Of a stretch of 64,000 nt of DNA, positions 52,301 through 60,744 are shown in pieces. The translations under genes and the position numbers were made by a program. The notes below the pieces were generated by a model. It ran no database searches. It saw only the letters and a program-made list of their open reading frames with translations, and was not told the origin of the DNA. This stretch comes from Winogradskyella sp046545555 (GTDB lineage: Bacteria; Bacteroidota; Bacteroidia; Flavobacteriales; Flavobacteriaceae). Each line of letters starts with the position of its first letter. The first letter of the stretch is position 1. The stretch lies in NCBI RefSeq assembly GCF_046545555.1, contig NZ_JBHZTH010000004.1, forward strand, positions 62,001 through 126,000, written 5' to 3'.

Positions 52301-53994
52301 CAACGCCAAAAGCAACATTAATACAATTTTTGCCATATACTAATTCTTGTGGTATAGCTATACCAAACGAAGCTATGGTATATTGTAATGACACTTGGTC
52401 TAATAATGTAGGGCCATCATTAACTTCAGATAATAAAAATGTTCTTATAGCAGATGGTACCTGGACAATTAATGAAGATGAACAATTTAATATTAATGAT
52501 TTAGTAATTGCAAATGGCGCAGCACTTATTATAAAAGAAGGTGCAAGTTTAAAGGTAAATGGTGATTTGACTAACAATGGTTCTTTAGTATTAGAATCTA
52601 TTTCTACAAAATACTCTAGTCTTATCGTAGATGGAGCGAGTGTTGGAGAAATGTCATATAAGAGACACGTTAATGGATTTGCTAGTGCCGCGAAAAATGA
52701 TTTAATTTCATCACCTTTTGTAGGAGAAATATTTGGTGATTTTGCAACAGCTAACCCAAATATTTATGAAAACCCATTAAATACAGATCAAAAGCTATTC
52801 GGAATTTTTGATGAGCCATTAGGTGATTTTCTTACCTATGTAACTTCAGATATTGATGATGCAGCAGCGCCATTAACAAATGGTATAGGATTTAGAGCTG
52901 CAAGGGATGCCTCTGAAGATGCTATTGACGGTAGTACATTCACTTTCTCAGGCACATTGCGCAGTGGAGCATTTAATGTCCCTATAACCGAGTCTTCGAG
53001 TGCTTATGCAGGTTGGAACCTTATTGGAAACCCATACCCTTCTTATATGGATTTTGATACGTTCTTCGCTTTAAATGAAGATCAATTAGACATTAGCAAT
53101 CATAAAGCTATTTATGGCTATGACGGAAATGCTTCAGATGGATGGATTATTTATAATAATCTAACACCAAATAGATTAATAGCTCCTGGACAAGGCTTTT
53201 TTGTTAAAGTTAAATCTGGCGGTGGATCAATTACATTTAGTCCAAATATGAGAACTTCGGGTAATTCTGATGATTTTATTCAGGGTAGAAATTCTACTTC
53301 TCATTTAGGATACATAAACCTAATGATGACTTCAGAGGTTAACACCTATACAACCGAAGTATACTTTAATGCGAATGCAAGTCTAGGTTTAGATCCAGGC
53401 TATGATGCTGCATCTTTTGATCAATCGAATTCCAACTTCTCATTACATACGCATTTAGTTGAAAATAGTGTTGGGTCAAACTTTGCTGTTCAAGCATTGA
53501 GTGGAGATGCCTTAAATAATGCTAGAATTCCTTTAGCGATTAACGCAAGCCAAGGAGACAACATCACTATAAGTATCAATGAATCTGATGTTTCGTCAGC
53601 AATTAACGTGTACTTAGAAGATACTTCTAACAATTCGTTTACGCGCTTAAATGAGGATAGTTACAATTTTATCGCTAATGCTGAAATTACTGGTGTTGGA
53701 AGATTTTATTTGTTGTTTGAAAACCAATCCTTAACTACACCAGAAGAATCTATAAAAGATTTAAATATTTTCACGGATTACGTTAATAAATCTATAGTTA
53801 TAGAAGGCCCAGTATTACAAAATACTAATGCTATACTTTATGACTTAAGAGGAAGAGAAATGACTAAAAATCAATTATCTACCATTAAGGTGAGGCATGT
53901 TATAAAAACTGAGCATTTAAGTTCAGGTATTTATATATTAGAATTAAACAATAAATTAGGAAGTAAGCGTATAGAAAAATTAATTATAAAGTAA
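49387..53994 (+). CDS. T9SS-secreted fusion of PQQ-type sugar dehydrogenase and SO2930-type diheme protein
   Basis: 1,535 residues. A hydrophobic N-terminal segment (residues ~20-42) serves as signal sequence. Residues ~55-460 are a six-bladed GSDH/PQQ-dependent sugar dehydrogenase domain (THRGGGMEFGDDGFLYLTTG, KNYGWPVFEG). Residues ~480-800 resemble the SO2930 diheme cytochrome family, with heme motifs CTSCH (~622) and CAYCH (~702) and distal Met candidates in VVMMPPLS. A carbohydrate-binding-like discoidin-type part (~820-970) and a beta-rich surface region follow. The end (SSGIYILELNNKLGSKRIEK and LIIK) is a T9SS type A sorting signal. It probably oxidises sugars or alcohols at the cell surface and passes electrons through its own hemes. 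Monocistronic. Confidence 0.85.
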   Translation: MKNLSVKTALNSKLYHSKLKVSILVLSCCLLFSAVPYFFGSGLTTAEPIAPYLNNAFPSESTIDVQPYRVAYPNLSFFYPVFFKAVPNDDKIVVGQLDGNIYWISTDENTTQKNTLVDLSDEVGFVWDGGLLGLAIHPNYGNGDNYFYIFYTTEDSNSNDYPNSYLGQNCDLEQYYGNFLILERFEVDPSTLALIPGSRTTLIKDRMYGTTHRGGGMEFGDDGFLYLTTGDQTAWKKSQDFINNLDGGVLRLDVDKDPTKSHPATRTKPQDVGEADEITGVEYWIPNDNPFVNAAGTNFEEYWSVGLRNPFRMTKDSETGKFYIGDVGLNKHEEVNILEKGKNYGWPVFEGYADGPNGCVSELLNDMPHEGPLLAFPRANVNSLIGGYVYRGSEMPELYGKYICADYGSGEELWTVDIDDGSFEQLAIFSPANVISFGEDHNKELFILKAGANTTLYKMISPTAIDYDSFPQTLTETGAFTNLNTLEVDDGIIPYELVESFWSDGALKKRWLAIPNDGAYDTEGERIDYSENGDWEFPVGSVIIKHFELPVDDNNPSVTKKIETRFSIVGDDGKFYFLTYNWNDQETEAYLQEVALDETVDITTTSGGTRTQTWHFPSNSECTSCHNSANKGALGLRSRFLNKDLTYDATGLTGNQLVTLSHLGIIGESITDTDTPNILTSKSIYDASASLDEKARSYLDLNCAYCHRTDNNNRAQFDLRLFNSLEATEILNADILSPLNVSPDEEIIFPGNASKSILYHRIASVDPVVMMPPLSKSVVDTDALNMIASWINQLETPESTFNSPDESTNLALLKSATLSGSVTNGRGKFEDILYDPRVSNYYDPTEFNEYGLDYTTNLGTPTIDDAFQWQVNWPNPKNINYITFGGSYADAPQPNTMWRISYRLNNTWTILDDGQGGWINNGIFAWDGTTQEPIQADAIKVELYSDGVNEVIGVHLRGRGGKSTGLIDDSLTTPKATLIQFLPYTNSCGIAIPNEAMVYCNDTWSNNVGPSLTSDNKNVLIADGTWTINEDEQFNINDLVIANGAALIIKEGASLKVNGDLTNNGSLVLESISTKYSSLIVDGASVGEMSYKRHVNGFASAAKNDLISSPFVGEIFGDFATANPNIYENPLNTDQKLFGIFDEPLGDFLTYVTSDIDDAAAPLTNGIGFRAARDASEDAIDGSTFTFSGTLRSGAFNVPITESSSAYAGWNLIGNPYPSYMDFDTFFALNEDQLDISNHKAIYGYDGNASDGWIIYNNLTPNRLIAPGQGFFVKVKSGGGSITFSPNMRTSGNSDDFIQGRNSTSHLGYINLMMTSEVNTYTTEVYFNANASLGLDPGYDAASFDQSNSNFSLHTHLVENSVGSNFAVQALSGDALNNARIPLAINASQGDNITISINESDVSSAINVYLEDTSNNSFTRLNEDSYNFIANAEITGVGRFYLLFENQSLTTPEESIKDLNIFTDYVNKSIVIEGPVLQNTNAILYDLRGREMTKNQLSTIKVRHVIKTEHLSSGIYILELNNKLGSKRIEKLIIK

Positions 53995-54002
53995 ATATCT
54001 AT

Positions 54003-54037
54003 AAAAAAAGCATCAACTCATATTGATGCTTTTTTTA
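54003..54037. terminator. Bidirectional terminator
   Basis: AGCATCAA/TTGATGCT with A-run before and T-run after, between the convergent 1,535-residue gene and the PepSY-like gene; works in either direction. Confidence 0.85.
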
Positions 54038-54053
54038 TTTATTCTATTTATTG

Positions 54054-54473
54054 TTAGTTAATTATAGTACCATCGGCCTTAAACTCGACATCCATGTTCT
54101 TTCCTTTTCTCTTAAATTCTACATCATAAAATAATCCTTTACTAGCACTTTCTACCTTTTCAATTTCCGAAATAGATTCGTCATCATACTTACTTTTAAT
54201 AATGGCTTTAATAGCTTTAGGTAAATCTTTTTTCTCTATACTTGTTTCGGTCTCTACCCAAGTGCCATCTGCATTATAATCTGCTCTATATTTAACACCA
54301 TCTATCTTAAAGTGTGCTTCATAATATCCATGACTATCTTTATGCCAATCTGGGTCGTTTTCATTTGGATATTTAGATTTAAACGTCTTTTTCACAGCTT
54401 CTGGAGCTTGCGCGTTCATGCTCTTATTACAGTTAAATGTTACAATTAATAGTATAATTAGTATCTTCCTCAT
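54054..54473 (-). CDS. Small PepSY-like secreted protein
   Basis: 139 residues. A signal peptide ends near MNAQ (residue ~21). Two PepSY-like repeats follow: AVKKTFKSKYPNENDPDWHK with YYEAHFKIDGVKYRADYNAD, and AIKAIIKSKYDDESISEIEK with FYDVEFKRKGKNMDVEFKAD. The family (also called putative beta-lactamase-inhibitor-like, DUF2874) is common in Bacteroidota and its role is unknown, possibly inhibition of or binding to periplasmic enzymes. Single gene, converging with the 1,535-residue gene. Confidence 0.82.
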   Translation of the reverse strand: MRKILIILLIVTFNCNKSMNAQAPEAVKKTFKSKYPNENDPDWHKDSHGYYEAHFKIDGVKYRADYNADGTWVETETSIEKKDLPKAIKAIIKSKYDDESISEIEKVESASKGLFYDVEFKRKGKNMDVEFKADGTIIN

Positions 54474-54628
54474 AGTTCACTTAATTTTTTGTTACTATAA
54501 CTTAACAATAATGTTTCGTAACTACAAAGATTTAACAAGACCTTATAGTTTCAGGTATTCATATTTATTTTGGAAAATAATATTAGTATTATATTTACGT
54601 TTCAATTTTTAAATCAATTATGTTATAA

Positions 54629-55561
54629 ATGAAGTACATTCTGTTATGCATAGCATTAATTTGCATTCCCTCTATCATTACAGCGCAAGACGACAGCTTA
54701 TCAAAGTCAATTAAAATTAAGGTTTCAACTACTGCTGAAAAAACATTCTTGATTGATGAAATTGAGATCCCTCTAAATTCGATTGATAATAGAGTTTACG
54801 AGGCTCCTATTGATATAAAATCAGAATACTGGGATAATACAGCGTACAATCCTTATCGTTATTCTACTACAGAATTCCCTATAAAAGTAGTTTTCAAAGA
54901 CAGTTTTTATGCTTCACCTATTTTATATAAAAAAGTAATCACATCACGTTATGGTTGGCGAAGAGGACGTGCACATAAAGGCATAGATATAGATTTAGTA
55001 ACTGGTGACTCTGTTGTTTCTATTTTAAGTGGTATTGTGCGTTTTGCGCGCTATAGCCGTGGCCACGGTAAAACAGTGGTGGTTCGCCACTTTAATGGTT
55101 TGGAAACAACATATGCGCATTTATCTCATATCGGTGTAAAAGCTAATGACACTTTAAGAAAGGGCCAATATTTAGGTAAAGGAGGTAATACTGGGAGATC
55201 TACAGGTAGTCATTTACATTTAGTAGCAAGTTATAAAGGAGAATACATACATCCAGATTATCTATTTAATTTCGATAGCACAAATAAAATTAGGTCTAAT
55301 GAGCTTTGGGTTACAAAAAAATGGACAAGACCAAGTCATCATAGCTCGAAAAAATTAACAAAACTTAGTCTCTACAAAACTAAAGAAGCTGCTTTAGCAA
55401 GTTTAGAAAAAGAACGAAAAGTATATATTGTAAGAAAAGGCGATACGTTATCGCGCATTTCTAAACGAAATAATACATCTATATATTCTATTTGTAGAAC
55501 CAATAAAATTAAAAGGTCTTCTACTTTAAGAATTGGCCAAAAGTTAATTTTAGAACTCTAA
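54629..55561 (+). CDS. M23-family peptidoglycan endopeptidase with LysM domain
   Basis: 310 residues. Signal peptide to ITAQ (residue ~19). An N-terminal beta-rich part leads to a LytM/M23 zinc peptidase (about 105-215): RYGWRRGRAHKGIDIDL gives the first zinc His and Asp, and GSHLHLVA the HxH motif. A LysM domain closes the protein (KVYIVRKGDTLSRISKRNNT, then IYSICRTNKIKRSSTLRIGQ). All metal ligands are present, so it should be an active endopeptidase acting on cell wall crosslinks in the periplasm. Confidence 0.9.
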   Translation: MKYILLCIALICIPSIITAQDDSLSKSIKIKVSTTAEKTFLIDEIEIPLNSIDNRVYEAPIDIKSEYWDNTAYNPYRYSTTEFPIKVVFKDSFYASPILYKKVITSRYGWRRGRAHKGIDIDLVTGDSVVSILSGIVRFARYSRGHGKTVVVRHFNGLETTYAHLSHIGVKANDTLRKGQYLGKGGNTGRSTGSHLHLVASYKGEYIHPDYLFNFDSTNKIRSNELWVTKKWTRPSHHSSKKLTKLSLYKTKEAALASLEKERKVYIVRKGDTLSRISKRNNTSIYSICRTNKIKRSSTLRIGQKLILEL

Positions 55562-55622
55562 ATAATTCGTTTCAAAAATTATAAATTTCTGTACTTTGCA
55601 GTTTCATTAAACTACTTACAAT

Positions 55623-57842
55623 TTGAAAGTCTGTATTGCAGAAAAACCAAGTGTTGCAAGAGAAATTGCTTCTGTATTAGGTGCCACAACTCGGCATGAC
55701 GGTTACTATGAGGGCAATGGCTACGCCGTTACATACACTTTTGGACATTTATGTACACTCTATGAACCAGCAGATTACAAACCCTATTGGAAAAGTTGGG
55801 ATTTGAATAATCTGCCTATGCTTCCTGAAAAATTTCAGGTTAAAGTTTCTAATAATGATGGGATTAAAAAACAGTTTAAAATTGTAAAAGGTCTTTTCGA
55901 TAAAGCTGAAGTTGTTATTAACTGCGGTGATGCTGGGCAAGAAGGAGAATTAATTCAGCGTTGGGTAATTAATGAGGCAAATTATAAGGGGAAAGTTCAA
56001 CGTTTATGGATATCGTCATTAACAACTGAAGCCATTAAAGAGGGTTTTAATAATTTAAAATCATCTGAAGATTATGATAATCTATACTATGCAGGCTTTT
56101 CAAGGTCTATTGGTGATTGGTTGTTAGGCATTAATGCTACAAGATTATACACAGTTAAACATGGTGGTTATAAACAGGTATTATCTGTTGGGCGAGTTCA
56201 GACTCCTACATTGGCGATGCTTGTTAATCGATTTAAGGAGATAGAAAATTTTAAGCCACAGCCCTATTGGGAATTACAAACCCTATATAGAGATACACTT
56301 TTTAGCTATGAAGAGGGACGTTTTCTCAAAATGGAAGATGGTGAAATTTTAGCCAATAAGGTTAAAGAACACGAATTTGAAATTGTTTCTATCACCAAAA
56401 AGAAAGGAACAGAATATGCTCCAAAGCTTTTTGATTTAACAGGTTTACAGGTCTATTGCAATACAAAATTTGGATTTTCAGCAGACGAAACTTTAAAAAT
56501 TGCTCAAAAATTATATGAAAAAAAGGCAGTAACTTACCCTAGAGTTGATACTACTTTTTTACCAAATGACGTTTATCCTAAAGTAAAAGGAATTTTATCA
56601 AAACTTATTGATTACAAAATACTTACATCACCTCTTTTAGATAAAAAAATTAAAAAGTCAACACGTGTATTTAATGATAAAAAAGTGACGGACCACCATG
56701 CTATTATACCAACAGGAATGCAAACGCACTTACAATATAATGAGCAACAGGTTTATGATATTATTGTAAAACGATTTATTGCCGTTTTTTATGAGGATTG
56801 TAAAGTTTCTAATACAACCGTATTAGGAAAGGCAGCTGATGTAAAATTTAAGACTACAGGTAAAGAAATTTTATCTAAAGGTTGGCGCGTGGTGTTTGAA
56901 ACCGAAAAATCTAATAAGAAGCAAGAATCGTTAATACCAACTTTTAAAAAAGGTGAAAAAGGACCTCACGAACCTTCATTTTTAGAAAAACAAACAAAAC
57001 CACCTAATCAATTTACTGAAGCTTCTCTCCTCCGTGCAATGGAAACAGCTGGAAAACAGGTAGACAATGATGAGTTGCGCGATTTAATGAAAGAAAATGG
57101 TATTGGCCGTCCCTCTACTAGAGCTAATATTATCGAAACACTGTTTAGACGCAAATACGTAAAACGTAATAAAAAGCAATTAATACCTACTATAACAGGT
57201 GTTCAGTTAATTGATACGATTCAAAATGAATTACTTAAATCCGCTGAACTTACTGGCTCATGGGAAAAGCAATTAAAAGATATTGAAAAAGGTAAGATTA
57301 GTGCTAATGCATTTATTAAAGGAATGAAGCGTATGGTGGAAGCCTTAGTATATGAAGTACGGAGTGAAAAGGTGCAAACCAGAATTTCTGCCGTAAATAA
57401 TAAGCCAAATAAAGTTTTAAAGTCCAAATCAAAAATAAAAACTCAAAAACTCGTGGGTAGCTCTTGCCCTAAATGTAAAACTGGTGAACTTTTAAAAGGA
57501 AAATCAGCCTATGGATGCAATCTTTATGGCAAGAGTTGTGACTTTACTTTACCCTTTAGCTTTGGAAATAAGAAGATCTCTGACAACCAGTTTATGAGAT
57601 TATTAAGCAAAGGCTCTACCGTAAATTTAAAAAGTTTTAAAGTTGATGGAAACTCTATTGAGGGATTATTACGTTTTGATAATAATTTTAAACTAAAGCT
57701 CGAACCGAAGCAAACTACATTAAAAGCTATTAAAGCAGATGATGTATGCCCTAAATGTAAGAATGGTAAAGTCTTAAAAGGCAAAGCTGCTTTTGGCTGC
57801 AGTAACTACAAATTGGGCTGTGATTTTAGAGTTAATTTTTAG
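55623..57842 (+). CDS. topB: DNA topoisomerase III
   Basis: 739 residues from a TTG at 55623; the full conserved N-terminus (MKVCIAEKPSVAREIASVLG) follows it and no ATG precedes it, so a TTG start is chosen. The Toprim domain has the acidic NCGDAGQEGELI block. The catalytic Tyr is in AVTYPRVDT. Topoisomerase core segments include TRLYTVKHGGYKQVLSVGRV and EASLLRAMETAGKQ. Two C-terminal CxxC zinc-binding modules follow (CPKCKTGELLKG and CPKCKNGKVLKG). It relaxes and decatenates DNA. Its 3' end overlaps the convergent GyrI-like gene by 11 bp. Confidence 0.92.
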   Translation: MKVCIAEKPSVAREIASVLGATTRHDGYYEGNGYAVTYTFGHLCTLYEPADYKPYWKSWDLNNLPMLPEKFQVKVSNNDGIKKQFKIVKGLFDKAEVVINCGDAGQEGELIQRWVINEANYKGKVQRLWISSLTTEAIKEGFNNLKSSEDYDNLYYAGFSRSIGDWLLGINATRLYTVKHGGYKQVLSVGRVQTPTLAMLVNRFKEIENFKPQPYWELQTLYRDTLFSYEEGRFLKMEDGEILANKVKEHEFEIVSITKKKGTEYAPKLFDLTGLQVYCNTKFGFSADETLKIAQKLYEKKAVTYPRVDTTFLPNDVYPKVKGILSKLIDYKILTSPLLDKKIKKSTRVFNDKKVTDHHAIIPTGMQTHLQYNEQQVYDIIVKRFIAVFYEDCKVSNTTVLGKAADVKFKTTGKEILSKGWRVVFETEKSNKKQESLIPTFKKGEKGPHEPSFLEKQTKPPNQFTEASLLRAMETAGKQVDNDELRDLMKENGIGRPSTRANIIETLFRRKYVKRNKKQLIPTITGVQLIDTIQNELLKSAELTGSWEKQLKDIEKGKISANAFIKGMKRMVEALVYEVRSEKVQTRISAVNNKPNKVLKSKSKIKTQKLVGSSCPKCKTGELLKGKSAYGCNLYGKSCDFTLPFSFGNKKISDNQFMRLLSKGSTVNLKSFKVDGNSIEGLLRFDNNFKLKLEPKQTTLKAIKADDVCPKCKNGKVLKGKAAFGCSNYKLGCDFRVNF

Positions 57843-58299
57843 GCTTCACAGGTATATAAAAATCCTCTTCCGAGTCTGAACTTCCATTTTTATACTTCTC
57901 CCCCATCACCTGAAAATGTGGTCTATCATCTATTATATAACCAGAAGTAGGTAACCATTCTCTCATAATTTTTTGGTAAGTAGCCGAGGCATCCATTCCT
58001 TTATGAAGAAATTTGGCGTATTCACCTTCAGGGATAATAAATGCTTTCATATTTGTCGGTATATTATTAACATCTGAAACTTCGACACAAGCCCAAATAT
58101 CAAAAGCTGATTCAAAATTATTAAAATCATCATATACTTGAAGCGCTATATATTCAGTATTAATTGCATTTATAATTGACTTACGGTTTGGCATAAAGCG
58201 CTTCCATAATTCAACAATTTTACCAAACTCATTGTGATGCATGGAGCTTTTCATACCTAAAACATATTTACTAGAACGTTTTTCTATAGTTGCGATCAT
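57832..58299 (-). CDS. GyrI-like small-molecule-binding domain protein
   Basis: 155 residues, a stand-alone GyrI/AraC effector-binding domain (SOUL/BmrR-type beta-alpha fold): GKIVELWKRFMPNRK, IWACVEVSDVNNIPTNMKAF and IPEGEYAKFLHKG match the family pattern. Members bind drugs or inhibit gyrase; the effect here is not known. It overlaps the end of topB by 11 bp on the opposite strand, an unusual tight convergence. No DNA-binding domain is present. Confidence 0.82.
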   Translation of the reverse strand: MIATIEKRSSKYVLGMKSSMHHNEFGKIVELWKRFMPNRKSIINAINTEYIALQVYDDFNNFESAFDIWACVEVSDVNNIPTNMKAFIIPEGEYAKFLHKGMDASATYQKIMREWLPTSGYIIDDRPHFQVMGEKYKNGSSDSEEDFYIPVKPKN

Positions 58300-58311
58300 A
58301 AGAATTAAGCT

Positions 58312-58344
58312 AAAAAAAAGCCATTATCAATAAGATAATGGCTT
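58312..58344 (-). terminator. Terminator of the extended cold-shock gene
   Basis: On the minus strand AAGCCATTATC/GATAATGGCTT forms an 11 bp stem with a 5-base loop, followed by six or more T. Confidence 0.85.
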
Positions 58345-58368
58345 GTATATATTTGTTGAAACGTAGAA

Positions 58369-58824
58369 TTAAGCTTGTTTTACTTTTACGGCATTCATAC
58401 CACGTTGTCCTTTCTCTAATTCAAAAGTAACTTTATCATTTTCAGCAATATCATCAATAATACCACTAACATGCGTAAAGTGTTTTTCATTAGTTTCTGT
58501 GTCAATTATAAAACCGAAACCTTTAGAACTATCGTAGAATGACACTTTTCCTTTTCTTACTGGATCCCATTCTTCGTCGCTATCCTCTTTTTGCGGCACA
58601 CCGAGAACGATATTCTTGGCCTTAACCTTTATCTTCATTGAAGGATCTGGCGGTGTATCTGTTAGATTACCATTATGATCAACGTAAGCTAAAGGAATTC
58701 CTCCAGTTCCGTTTTCTTCTTTTTCGAGTTTACGCGCTTCCATCTTCTTACGCTTATCCTCTCTCTTTTTTAATCTCTTTTTCTCTTTTTCGCTTTTACT
58801 AAATGTCTGTTGTGATCTACCCAT
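58369..58824 (-). CDS. Cold-shock-domain protein with charged N-terminal extension
   Basis: 151 residues. Residues ~1-75 are strongly charged (KKRLKKREDKRKKMEARKLE). The cold-shock domain occupies ~80-151: KVSFYDSSKGFGFIIDTETN (RNP1) and KHFTHVSGIID (RNP2), and it ends AVKVKQA. An RNA chaperone role is likely; the basic extension may raise RNA affinity. A TATCTTTG element 150 bp upstream (58974-58981) would give a long leader, as known for cold-shock genes. Confidence 0.88.
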   Translation of the reverse strand: MGRSQQTFSKSEKEKKRLKKREDKRKKMEARKLEKEENGTGGIPLAYVDHNGNLTDTPPDPSMKIKVKAKNIVLGVPQKEDSDEEWDPVRKGKVSFYDSSKGFGFIIDTETNEKHFTHVSGIIDDIAENDKVTFELEKGQRGMNAVKVKQA

Positions 58825-58973
58825 TCGTTATTTTAAAAATTTATAAATGCAATTTCTGAAAATATTTACAATGCAAAGCAGTTAAAACTAATTAACACAT
58901 TCTTGGGTCGCATCTTTAAAAACTTAATCTCAGGAAAAGATTATTAAGTGTAGATATTTTCTATATTCTGTAA

Positions 58974-58981
58974 CAAAGATA
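58974..58981 (-). promoter_or_regulatory. Possible -7 element giving a long leader for the cold-shock gene
   Basis: TATCTTTG on the minus strand matches the consensus. The start codon lies 150 bp downstream at 58824. No TTG at the -33 spacing was found. Confidence 0.35.
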
Positions 58982-59014
58982 CAGATTCTTTTGATGAAAA
59001 TTTATTTTATCAGC

Positions 59015-60277
59015 TTAAGTTTTCAACAGTCTATCCTCTTTTACGCTTTCTAGAACGCCTTCCGCAGCTCTTTCTCCAGAAATCATTGCTGCATTTAAAG
59101 ATCCATTAAGAAGGTAATCACCAGCTAAGAAAATATTTGATTTTAGTTTTGTGTCTTTAGGATCAATGTCTGCTCGTAAATACTCTAAATCTGGTAGTGC
59201 CTTTTTTATATGATACATCTTTACAAAATTGCTTGTAGAAATATTACAAAATTGTTGAAGTTCGGATTCTACTTGCTTAACTAACTCCTTTTCTGATAAT
59301 TTTATAGGTTTAACTACAGTTACTGACAACAATTGTTTGTCTGAAGAATTATTAACTCCGGAATTATTACAATAACAAATATTATTAATAATTGCATTTG
59401 CATCAGAAATTAGCCCTATTAACGCACCCTTGATGACTTTGTTTTTAACTTCGAAATAAAGGTTATAACACGATTTCCAAGAATCAGTATTACGTTCTAA
59501 ATCTGGCACGATAAGATTTGGCTCAGTTGCTATTATGGTGTAATCCGTATCTAATTGCTCCCCATTTTCTAATGTAATATTATTTGTAGTAACCGATTTT
59601 ACTTTAGAATTATAAAATATTTTTGTTTGATTGAGTTGAGATAGTAAATGTTCCGCAATAACTCCAATTCCTTCCTTGGGCAAAACGGCTAACCCTTCAC
59701 CGAACATTTTATAAACAAACTCAAACATCCTAGAAGAGGTCTCTAGATTAGGTTCTAAAAAAATACCTGAAAAGAAAGGCTTAAAAAAGTCAGAAATTAT
59801 ACCATCGGAAAAACCTTTTTCTTTTAAGTATTGGAATGTTGACTTATTTTCACTTTCAAATATATCTTCAATAGACTTTCTTTTTAAAGATGTATTCAGT
59901 TTTAGTATTTTAAGTTTATCATTTAATGTGCCTACAGTGGCCTTTAAAGTGGGAAAAAAAAGACTAAAATCTCTCAAGGGATCGCCAATAGTTTGAGATT
60001 TACCGTTTTTAAAAATTACAGCACCAGGTTTAAATTTTTGTAAACTTAACACCTCGTAATCTAAATGTTTTTTCGCTTCAGGGTAACTTTCTAGCAGTAC
60101 TTGAAAACCATGATCTAATTGATAATTATTAACTAAATCTGTTTTAACGCGACCTCCTACGCGACTTGTTGCCTCTATAATTTTTGGAGCAAAGCCTTGG
60201 GCTTCCAAAGTTTTCGCAGCAATTAGACCAGATATACCTGAGCCTACTATGTGAATTTTATAAGATTTCAGATTCAA
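59015..60277 (-). CDS. FAD-dependent amine/protoporphyrinogen oxidase-like protein
   Basis: 420 residues. HIVGSGISGLIAAKTLEAQG is the FAD-binding Rossmann motif and KIIEATSRVGGRVKTDL the GG motif of the flavin amine-oxidase family. The C-terminus has the second FAD block IFLAGDYLLNGSLNAAMISG. No signal peptide, so cytoplasmic. Substrate cannot be told (phytoene-desaturase-like and amine-oxidase-like relatives exist). It follows the small 151-residue gene after 6 bp and is the last of a three-gene unit starting with the zinc metalloprotease. Confidence 0.85.
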   Translation of the reverse strand: MNLKSYKIHIVGSGISGLIAAKTLEAQGFAPKIIEATSRVGGRVKTDLVNNYQLDHGFQVLLESYPEAKKHLDYEVLSLQKFKPGAVIFKNGKSQTIGDPLRDFSLFFPTLKATVGTLNDKLKILKLNTSLKRKSIEDIFESENKSTFQYLKEKGFSDGIISDFFKPFFSGIFLEPNLETSSRMFEFVYKMFGEGLAVLPKEGIGVIAEHLLSQLNQTKIFYNSKVKSVTTNNITLENGEQLDTDYTIIATEPNLIVPDLERNTDSWKSCYNLYFEVKNKVIKGALIGLISDANAIINNICYCNNSGVNNSSDKQLLSVTVVKPIKLSEKELVKQVESELQQFCNISTSNFVKMYHIKKALPDLEYLRADIDPKDTKLKSNIFLAGDYLLNGSLNAAMISGERAAEGVLESVKEDRLLKT

Positions 60278-60283
60278 TTTATT

Positions 60284-60739
60284 CTAAAGCTTTTCTATTT
60301 TACCGACTTGTGTAATATAATCAGTTCCAGATTTAAATGTTAAGAATGCATTACCATTTGGCTTTATATCTATATAAAATTCGTCATTCTTAATTTCAAA
60401 TTTTATTGAGATTTGTTGTTTGTCATCGTCATATGAAACCAAATAATTTTCTATTACCCCAGAAACATCCACATTTTTTGAACTAACTAATGCTTTTATA
60501 AAACCAGAAGCTTCATTTTTTGCTATTGTGATTTCGTTATTATCTCCTTCTAAAAGTGTTCTATCCTTGTTACTATATACAACTTCGCCAATAAACTTAT
60601 AGGCTTTTGACTTCACATTTGACTTCACACTATTATACGTTGATTGAAACTTCTCCTTTTGAGTTGCTTTTGTTTGCGCACAACTATATGTAGTAGCGGA
60701 AAAGGAAAATAATAATACTAATAAAATAAGATTCTTCAT
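60284..60739 (-). CDS. Small exported DUF4251-like protein
   Basis: 151 residues. The N-terminus (MKNLILLVLLFSFSATTYSC) is a signal sequence with Cys at residue 20, possibly a lipoprotein. The mature part has YKFIGEVVYSNKDRTLLEGD and DEFYIDIKPNGNAFLTFKSG, a beta-rich pattern resembling DUF4251 proteins of Bacteroidota; this assignment is tentative. Lies 5 bp after the zinc metalloprotease gene and 6 bp before the FAD oxidoreductase gene, so almost surely cotranscribed with both. Confidence 0.75.
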   Translation of the reverse strand: MKNLILLVLLFSFSATTYSCAQTKATQKEKFQSTYNSVKSNVKSKAYKFIGEVVYSNKDRTLLEGDNNEITIAKNEASGFIKALVSSKNVDVSGVIENYLVSYDDDKQQISIKFEIKNDEFYIDIKPNGNAFLTFKSGTDYITQVGKIEKL

Positions 60740-60744
60740 TGTTA

